Positions 32,287-36,936 of a stretch of DNA of 36,936 bases are shown here, piece after piece. A program made the position numbers and the translations under genes. Source of the stretch: Promethearchaeota archaeon (GTDB lineage Archaea; Asgardarchaeota; Lokiarchaeia; Sigynarchaeales; SOKP01); the NCBI GenBank assembly GCA_014730295.1, contig WJIN01000070.1, positions 1 through 36,936 on the forward strand, in the 5' to 3' direction. The first letter of the stretch is position 1; the number at the start of each line of letters is the position of its first letter. The notes beneath the pieces were generated by a model. The model was given only the letters and a program-made list of their open reading frames with translations, ran no database searches and was not told where the DNA came from.

Positions 32287-33030
32287 ATGATGTCATATAT
32301 TGAGAAAAAGTATTTAAAAAAAATCTACGATACATTTGACGATCTTGCTGGAATTGATAAAAAATTATTAGAGCTGATTGAATATAAATCGTTTAATAAA
32401 GCAGATGAGATTGCAAAAAGTTTGGCGAATTTAAACAAAAAGATGAATTTGATTCTTCGTCAATATTATCCGGAAATAAAGGAGATGGACCAAAAATTAA
32501 AAATAAAATCCATTATGAAATTTTATTACGATCTGCTTGATAAACTCACCAATTTTATACGCAATGTGGAAACCTTTCAAAATATTGATGATAAATATTA
32601 CCAATCCATTATAGAATTTATCCACGAGAAAGAAGAATTAATCGATAATAAATATAAGGATATCGCAACCAGAGAATTAACTAGTTTTTATGATAAAAAA
32701 TCGAGGGATAATTTAGAAAAGATCCTTGAATCAAAATTAAAATTGCGGGAGCATAAATACTTTACATTCGGCTCGCTTGAAGAAGAGATTAAAAAGATCG
32801 CAGAGTTGAATGGGGCGAGTATGGTGAAAATTGAAAAACCAAGCCAACCTTATTCGGAAAAATTACCGGATATTAACGCCATCATAACTTTTGAAAGTGC
32901 TGACCAAAATAGAGAAAAACTCAACCAAGTAGGGAGAGCGATTAATATTTATTTACAATCTAAAGGATATAAAGTGGCTTTTCTCAATACAAATCTCATT
33001 TTAACTGACGCAGATCTCCTTGAAGATTGA
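32287..33030 (+). CDS. Unknown helical protein between TFB and ProRS
   Basis: A 247-residue soluble protein of no family I recognise. Residues 1-165 are strongly helical and charged (YLKKIYDTFDDLAGIDKKLL, then KADEIAKSLANLNKKMNLIL, then EFIHEKEELIDNKYKDIATR) and probably form a helical bundle or coiled coil. Residues about 165-247 look alpha/beta (EIKKIAELNGASMVKIEK; INAIITFESADQNREKLNQV; INIYLQSKGYKVAFLNTNLI). There are no cysteines, no transmembrane segment and no nucleotide-binding motif. The frame starts with two ATGs; either is possible. A TATA-like run (ATATATTATTTAAATAA) ends about 30 bases upstream. It stands alone, 77 bases before proS, on the same strand. Confidence 0.75.
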   Translation: MMSYIEKKYLKKIYDTFDDLAGIDKKLLELIEYKSFNKADEIAKSLANLNKKMNLILRQYYPEIKEMDQKLKIKSIMKFYYDLLDKLTNFIRNVETFQNIDDKYYQSIIEFIHEKEELIDNKYKDIATRELTSFYDKKSRDNLEKILESKLKLREHKYFTFGSLEEEIKKIAELNGASMVKIEKPSQPYSEKLPDINAIITFESADQNREKLNQVGRAINIYLQSKGYKVAFLNTNLILTDADLLED

Positions 33031-33106
33031 ACGAGGTTTTCTGCTCTATTTAGAACCGCAGCAAACAAATATTTAATTTTTGCTTAATTATATAATTTGA
33101 TTACTG

Positions 33107-34585
33107 ATGTCAAATCAAGAAGATGATACACCTCAAACGGGTATAACAGTATCCAAGGAAGAGAACTTTTCAGAATGGTACACCCAGATCCTTACAAAAG
33201 CAGATCTTGCGGATATTAGGTATAATGTAAAAGGATTTGTAGTGTATCGACCATGGGCTACTATTTCCATAAAGAGAATGTATCGTAAATATGAAGATCT
33301 ATTGGAACAGAACGGTCATTTACCGTTAGTTATGCCTTCCGTAATTCCCGAAAGGAATTTTGAAACAGAAGCAGATCATGTGGAGGGTTTTGCTCCTGAG
33401 GTGTTTTGGGTTTCTGAAGTGGGTTCGGAAGGAGAACGACTTAATGAGCGATTAGCACTTCGACCTACCAGTGAGACTGCTCTTTATCCGATGTATAGTT
33501 ATTGGATTCGTAGTTATAATGATTTGCCATTCAAACGATACCAATCATGTCAAGTGTGGCGATATGAAGGTAAAATGACTCGGCCCTTTTTCAGGGGGCG
33601 TGAATTTCATTGGATCGAGGCTCATAATGTGTTTGCAACGATGGAAGATGCCCAAGCTCAAGTGAGAGAAGATATGCGGATGACCTATAAAATGCTTCAA
33701 GATGAATTTTGTATCCCGATAATATTTTTCCAGCGACCAGAATGGGACAAATTCCCCGGTGCAGTCCACACTTATGCTGCCGATGCGCTTATGGGGTCTG
33801 GTAAAGTATTGCAGCTACCCTCAACTCATCTCCTCGGCCAAAATTTCTCTAAGCCATTTAACGTAACTTATATTGATGAAGACGGAGAGGAAAAATATGG
33901 TTATATAACTTGTTATGGACCAGCAATATCCAGAATTTACGGTGCGATGATTTCTTATCTCGGAGATGATAAAGGATTAATTTTACCTTATGATCTTGCC
34001 CCTGTTCAGGTTGTCATCGTTCCAATTATTTTTAAAAATAAAGAAAAGATGGTCTTGGATAAGGCAAATGATTTATATGAAAGATTAAAAGGGAATTATG
34101 TCATTCGATTAGATGATTCGGAAGATTCCCCCGGTCAAAAATTCTATTTCTGGGAAATGAAAGGAGTTCCCTTCAGAATAGAGGTAGGTCCTAGGGATAT
34201 TAAGAAAGAACAAGTTGTTATTGTACGACGATATGATGGAGAAAAGTTCTTTGTTAAAGAAGATCAATTAGAAGAAACATTAGGAGAGTTAGCTTCGAAA
34301 TATACCAAAGAACTGTGGAACCAAGCGTTTATCGATTTTGAAAACGAAATTGAGGTGGCCTATGAAATTGATTCTGCAAAAAAGGCAATTGAAAATGGAA
34401 AAATTGTTGCTTGTGGTTTCTGTTCTATAGATAAGGACGGTGAGGGTTGTGCAGAAGTAATTGAGAAGGATGTGGGAGCATTTGTGAGAGGTAAGAGGGT
34501 GGATGAAGAAAAACACGATTTTGCTACATGTCTTGTTTGTAATAAACCTGCTAGCTGTACAGTATACTTAGCTAAAAGCTATTAA
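33107..34585 (+). CDS. proS: Prolyl-tRNA synthetase, archaeal/eukaryotic type
   Basis: A 492-residue class II synthetase that charges tRNA-Pro. Motif 1 is in the region GFVVYRPWATISIKRMYRKY with a proline-ended strand (VMPSVIPE). Motif 2 is QVWRYEGKMTRPFFRGREFH, and before it RPTSETALYPMY is the substrate loop. Motif 3 is SRIYGAMISYLGDDKGLIL. The anticodon-binding domain follows (PVQVVIVPI). The C-terminal domain has cysteines CGFC, C and CLVC for zinc and ends in tyrosine (AKSY), as in archaeal-type ProRS, where the C-terminal tyrosine nears the active site. The bacterial editing (INS) domain is absent, as expected for this type. The start is the ATG at 33107. The gene appears monocistronic, with AT-rich promoter-like sequence upstream. 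Confidence 0.96.
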   Translation: MSNQEDDTPQTGITVSKEENFSEWYTQILTKADLADIRYNVKGFVVYRPWATISIKRMYRKYEDLLEQNGHLPLVMPSVIPERNFETEADHVEGFAPEVFWVSEVGSEGERLNERLALRPTSETALYPMYSYWIRSYNDLPFKRYQSCQVWRYEGKMTRPFFRGREFHWIEAHNVFATMEDAQAQVREDMRMTYKMLQDEFCIPIIFFQRPEWDKFPGAVHTYAADALMGSGKVLQLPSTHLLGQNFSKPFNVTYIDEDGEEKYGYITCYGPAISRIYGAMISYLGDDKGLILPYDLAPVQVVIVPIIFKNKEKMVLDKANDLYERLKGNYVIRLDDSEDSPGQKFYFWEMKGVPFRIEVGPRDIKKEQVVIVRRYDGEKFFVKEDQLEETLGELASKYTKELWNQAFIDFENEIEVAYEIDSAKKAIENGKIVACGFCSIDKDGEGCAEVIEKDVGAFVRGKRVDEEKHDFATCLVCNKPASCTVYLAKSY

Positions 34586-34626
34586 ATTCAAAAACTGTTT
34601 CAGAGAGGAGAATTTGACCTATTACA

Positions 34627-34636
34627 TTTATATAAA
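34627..34636 (+). promoter_or_regulatory. TATA-like box of the 52-residue gene
   Basis: TTTATATAAA, a near-consensus archaeal TATA box, is centred about 32 bases before the ATG at 34664. A start site 25-27 bases downstream would leave a leader of only a few bases. It supports the small gene as real. Confidence 0.55.
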
Positions 34637-34663
34637 AAATACCTCTTTTTAATTAAGCGAAAT

Positions 34664-34822
34664 ATGAATAATAGCGTTGAAAAAAGGCTTCATAGAGTAA
34701 AAATTCAGCTTAGTGATTCTGATATTAATTGCCCTTATTCGAATGAATGTGGCAAAAGCATTGATGGAAAACGCTGTAATAAGTACTATAAAAAATGTGC
34801 AATCTATTCCAAGAATAGATAA
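34664..34822 (+). CDS. 52-residue cysteine protein, probable small zinc binder
   Basis: A short gene of 53 codons with stop. The first 22 residues are basic and polar (MNNSVEKRLHRVKIQLSDSD). The rest carries four cysteines in the order CPYSNEC then CNKYYKKC, that is C-x5-C...C-x6-C, with many lysines and tyrosines. That arrangement could hold one zinc ion in a compact knuckle. It would be a cytoplasmic protein, as there is no signal or hydrophobic segment. A near-perfect TATA box lies at the right distance upstream, which is the main reason to believe it. It lies alone between proS and the VTT-domain gene. The function is unknown. Confidence 0.6.
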   Translation: MNNSVEKRLHRVKIQLSDSDINCPYSNECGKSIDGKRCNKYYKKCAIYSKNR

Positions 34823-34947
34823 ATAATTCCTCTTAGCAATCTTAGATGTTAAAAATGTTATTCTAAACCAAAAATAATGGATCCTTTTATATCGATGAAG
34901 AGATTACTTTATAAATAACGAATATTATATTCTGCTAAATATAAATA

Positions 34948-35760
34948 ATGAGCATGGATGGACAGAAAATTAAAGAGATCTTTAAAAAATATTCTGGAGT
35001 AATTTTAATAGTTAGTATTATTCTCACGTTCCTTATTATTGGATTTTTAGGAATTAATTTCGGTCAATGGCTTGCTAATTTAGTTTTCGAGTTCTATAAT
35101 CTCTCTGGTGAATTAGGTATATATTTAGGAGTTTTTTTGATTAGTATATTCGGTAATTTTACAATTATTTTCCCCGTTCCCTATGTAATAGCTTTAATCG
35201 TGATATCTGCCGTTATAGGCTTTCCGGGAGTTAACCCTATCTTTTTGGGATTAGTCGGCGCGTTAGGGGCGAGTATAGGGGAAGTAACCGCATGGCTAAT
35301 TGGAAAAGGAACTCAAAATGCATTCAAGGATAGTGAAAGAATGAACAGGATGAAGAGCTATGTTGAAAAAGGCTGGGCACCAATATTGATATTCATTTTT
35401 GCAGCAACTCCTCTCCCCGATGACGCTTTTCTAATAGTCTTAGGACTCGCAAGTTATAGTATTATAAAAACGCTGATATTTTGTTACATAGGCAAATTTG
35501 TATTATGTTTTCTATGCTCTGCTTTACCCATCTGGTTAGCGGGAACTGCCTTGGGGGATCTCTTGTTCGGATTATTTGGGATAAATCTTAGCGCAGCACA
35601 AAGTGGGGTAATTCCCCCAAGCACCCCATTAGAAATTATTTCAAGTTCTATCACGTGGGCAGTAACAATCTCAGTTATATTTTTACTTGTGTATGTTGAT
35701 TGGGGAAAATTGATGAATAAATTATTTAAATCAAATAAAGATGAATCAAAAGTTTATTAA
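34948..35760 (+). CDS. VTT-domain (DedA/TVP38/TMEM41-like) membrane protein
   Basis: A 270-residue integral membrane protein. After a first helix (about 15-35), the core contains FGNFTIIFPVPYVIALIVI, then a glycine-rich stretch LVGALGASIGEVTAWLIGKG. This corresponds to the 'G...GE...Y..G' motif of the VTT (VMP1/TMEM41/TVP38; SNARE-associated) family. Next come IFIFAATPLPDDAFLIVLGL and two or three more helices. Bacterial DedA proteins help carry lipids across the membrane; eukaryotic TMEM41B and VMP1 are lipid scramblases of the ER. A lipid-transport role is likely by family. Note the aspartates in PLPDDAF inside the core. The start is the ATG at 34948, with a second ATG two codons in. The stop lies inside the next gene (20-base overlap), so the two are co-transcribed. 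Confidence 0.85.
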   Translation: MSMDGQKIKEIFKKYSGVILIVSIILTFLIIGFLGINFGQWLANLVFEFYNLSGELGIYLGVFLISIFGNFTIIFPVPYVIALIVISAVIGFPGVNPIFLGLVGALGASIGEVTAWLIGKGTQNAFKDSERMNRMKSYVEKGWAPILIFIFAATPLPDDAFLIVLGLASYSIIKTLIFCYIGKFVLCFLCSALPIWLAGTALGDLLFGLFGINLSAAQSGVIPPSTPLEIISSSITWAVTISVIFLLVYVDWGKLMNKLFKSNKDESKVY

Positions 35761-36646
35761 AAAAATCTCAGATGATTTAGAAGGAGTTTTTTTTCTAGAA
35801 GGTGCTCTGAACGGAAAATACCCTTTCTCTCACTCTCTTTTAATAGATGATATTCTTATTGATACGGGGATCTCTACAAAGTTACTCAGAAAGCTGAAGA
35901 GAACCAATATGGTCAGTAAAATCCTTTTATCCCATTGGCATGAAGACCATATAAGCGGGAATAGAGTTTTTTCAGATAAAGAGTTTTATTCTCATCCCTC
36001 TGACCAACATCTCATCGAGAATACCTCCAAAATGATTGAATATTATGATTGCGTAGGTTCAGATTTTGAGGATGAGTTTAGAGATTTACTGGAATCTTTA
36101 AGAATGGAAAATGTTGAGGTTTCTGAAGAACTCGTAGATGATCAAAATATCTCTATAAATGATACTTATAATCTGAAAGTCATCCATACCCCAGGGCATA
36201 CAGCGGGACATTGTTGTTTCTATGAACCTCAATTTAAATTTGCCTTTTTAGCTGATATTGACCTCTCAAGTTTTCCATTTTATGGTGGAATAGACTCCAA
36301 TCTTATTGAATTTGAAGAATCTATTGAAAAAATCCAAGGATTTGACATCGAAATTGCAATAACTGCGCATAAAGGTGTCATTCAAGGAAAAGAAATTATC
36401 TTCCAAAGACTTGAAAGGTTCAAAAAAGTTCTTGAAGAGAGAGACGAGCGAATTCTTGAGTGTTTAAGCGAGAAAAAACCAATCAAAGCAACGGAGCTGA
36501 TTGATATGAATATAATTTATGCGAAATATTCACAATTTAAGGATTATGAGCTCATCGCGGAAAAAATAATGATAGAAAATCATTTTGAGAAGTTCCTGGA
36601 AAATAATTTAATTGAAAAGGAAGACGATGGATATCTATTGACTTAA
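35741..36646 (+). CDS. LACTB2-like metallo-beta-lactamase-fold hydrolase
   Basis: A 301-residue cytoplasmic metallo-hydrolase. The full metal set is visible: HWHEDH (H65, H67, D69, H70), H153 in HTPGHTAGH, D172 in ADIDLS and H210 in TAHKG. Residues after about 220 are helical and end in a winged-helix-like part, the layout of LACTB2-type proteins. Human LACTB2 is a mitochondrial endoribonuclease, but relatives hydrolyse thioesters or other substrates, so the activity is undetermined. The ATG at 35741 lies inside the end of the VTT gene. The overlap points to coupled translation and perhaps a shared task at the membrane. Confidence 0.88.
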   Translation: MNQKFIKKISDDLEGVFFLEGALNGKYPFSHSLLIDDILIDTGISTKLLRKLKRTNMVSKILLSHWHEDHISGNRVFSDKEFYSHPSDQHLIENTSKMIEYYDCVGSDFEDEFRDLLESLRMENVEVSEELVDDQNISINDTYNLKVIHTPGHTAGHCCFYEPQFKFAFLADIDLSSFPFYGGIDSNLIEFEESIEKIQGFDIEIAITAHKGVIQGKEIIFQRLERFKKVLEERDERILECLSEKKPIKATELIDMNIIYAKYSQFKDYELIAEKIMIENHFEKFLENNLIEKEDDGYLLT

Positions 36647-36715
36647 AAAGAGATCTATATCGGTTCTAATATTTTTTTAAGTTGCTCAAATAATAGATAT
36701 TCTCTGAAATTTTTA

Positions 36716-36936
36716 ATGGGATTTTTACTCCTTCTAGGTTTTAGTTCAAGCCTTTTATTTATTCATATTAAATCTCGCTCAACTGTATACCCCCCTGAAA
36801 TAGAATCATTGTCCCTAGAACATCCTAAATTAGTTATTGCCGCTGCTCTTGGAGCTCCAGACAAAATTCACGGTGAAGTAGTCTGGCTAGTGGTTGGTCC
36901 AGAATTGGAAAAAAAATTTACAGATGAAGATAAAAA
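36716..36936 (+). CDS. Start of a secreted or membrane-anchored protein, cut by window edge
   Basis: Only the first 73 codons are present. The frame starts at ATG (36716), with an in-frame TGA four codons upstream. It begins MGFLLLLGFSSSLLFIHIKS, a hydrophobic stretch without a strong cleavage site, so it may be a signal peptide or an N-terminal anchor. The exposed part continues with YPPEIESLSLEHPKLVIAAA and a VVWLVVGPELEKKF segment. I do not recognise the family. It lies 69 bases after the metallo-hydrolase stop on the same strand. Confidence 0.55.
   Translation, partial: MGFLLLLGFSSSLLFIHIKSRSTVYPPEIESLSLEHPKLVIAAALGAPDKIHGEVVWLVVGPELEKKFTDEDK

Noticed and set aside
1..36936. Mobile element, prophage, CRISPR array, tRNA or rRNA
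   Set aside because: No transposase, integrase, terminal repeats, regularly spaced direct repeats or cloverleaf-like segments were found by eye. A covariance-model tRNA scan would be the decisive test.

Overview
The window looks like a piece of an Asgard archaeon chromosome, AT-rich and compact. I lean towards a Lokiarchaeia-like lineage, but that is only a guess from base composition and style. The evidence is the combination of archaeal information genes (a TFB/TFIIB, an archaeal/eukaryotic-type prolyl-tRNA synthetase, an EMC3/DUF106-type insertase) with eukaryote-signature-like proteins (a two-domain gelsolin, a longin-like protein, tail-anchored coiled-coil proteins, a VTT-domain protein). 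TATA-like boxes lie about 20-35 nt upstream of several start codons. Genes inside operons often have GGTGAT/GGAGG-type ribosome binding sites. I saw no rRNA, tRNA, CRISPR array, transposase or prophage gene.

Layout. 1-4.2 kb: a LysE-family exporter fragment, then proA and proB on the minus strand, separated by a tandem pair of SpoIIAA/STAS-like proteins on the plus strand. 4.3-9 kb: a tail-anchored, tryptophan-rich coiled-coil protein, an aminotransferase, a gelsolin-zinc ribbon fusion and a long coiled-coil protein. 9-11.8 kb: a leftward run of radical SAM protein, EMC3-like insertase, membrane zinc-ribbon protein and GtrA-like protein. 11.9-15.6 kb: a heterodimeric ABC exporter with one degenerate ATP site. 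15.7-18.6 kb: a small zinc-ribbon protein, then a 779-residue protein that joins a translational-type GTPase to a YqgF/RuvX-like nuclease fold. 18.8-20.1 kb: a heliorhodopsin convergent with an unknown membrane protein. 20.3-22 kb: two unknown proteins in an operon. 22-25.7 kb: a leftward glycerol-3-phosphate-dehydrogenase-like operon (GlpA-like, GlpB-like, DUF1667) ending in a dual-specificity phosphatase. 25.8-26.6 kb: a tail-anchored small protein and a longin-like protein. 26.9-30.9 kb: a nitronate-monooxygenase-like flavoprotein, an FAD/Fe-S 2-hydroxyacid dehydrogenase and a LarA-type lactate racemase. 31-34.8 kb: TFB, an unknown helical protein, ProRS and a 52-residue cysteine protein. 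34.9 kb to the end: a VTT-domain membrane protein, an overlapping LACTB2-like metallo-hydrolase and the start of a secreted or anchored protein.

How it fits together. The metabolic genes point to a heterotroph handling amino acids (proline synthesis, aminotransferase), lactate or related 2-hydroxyacids (racemase plus dehydrogenase) and glycerol phosphate. The cell-biology genes (gelsolin, longin-like protein, EMC3-like insertase, VTT protein) fit the Asgard cytoskeleton and membrane toolkit. The items I find most worth following are the GTPase-YqgF fusion, the heliorhodopsin and its convergent membrane neighbour, and a zinc-ribbon module shared by the gelsolin protein and a small stand-alone protein.
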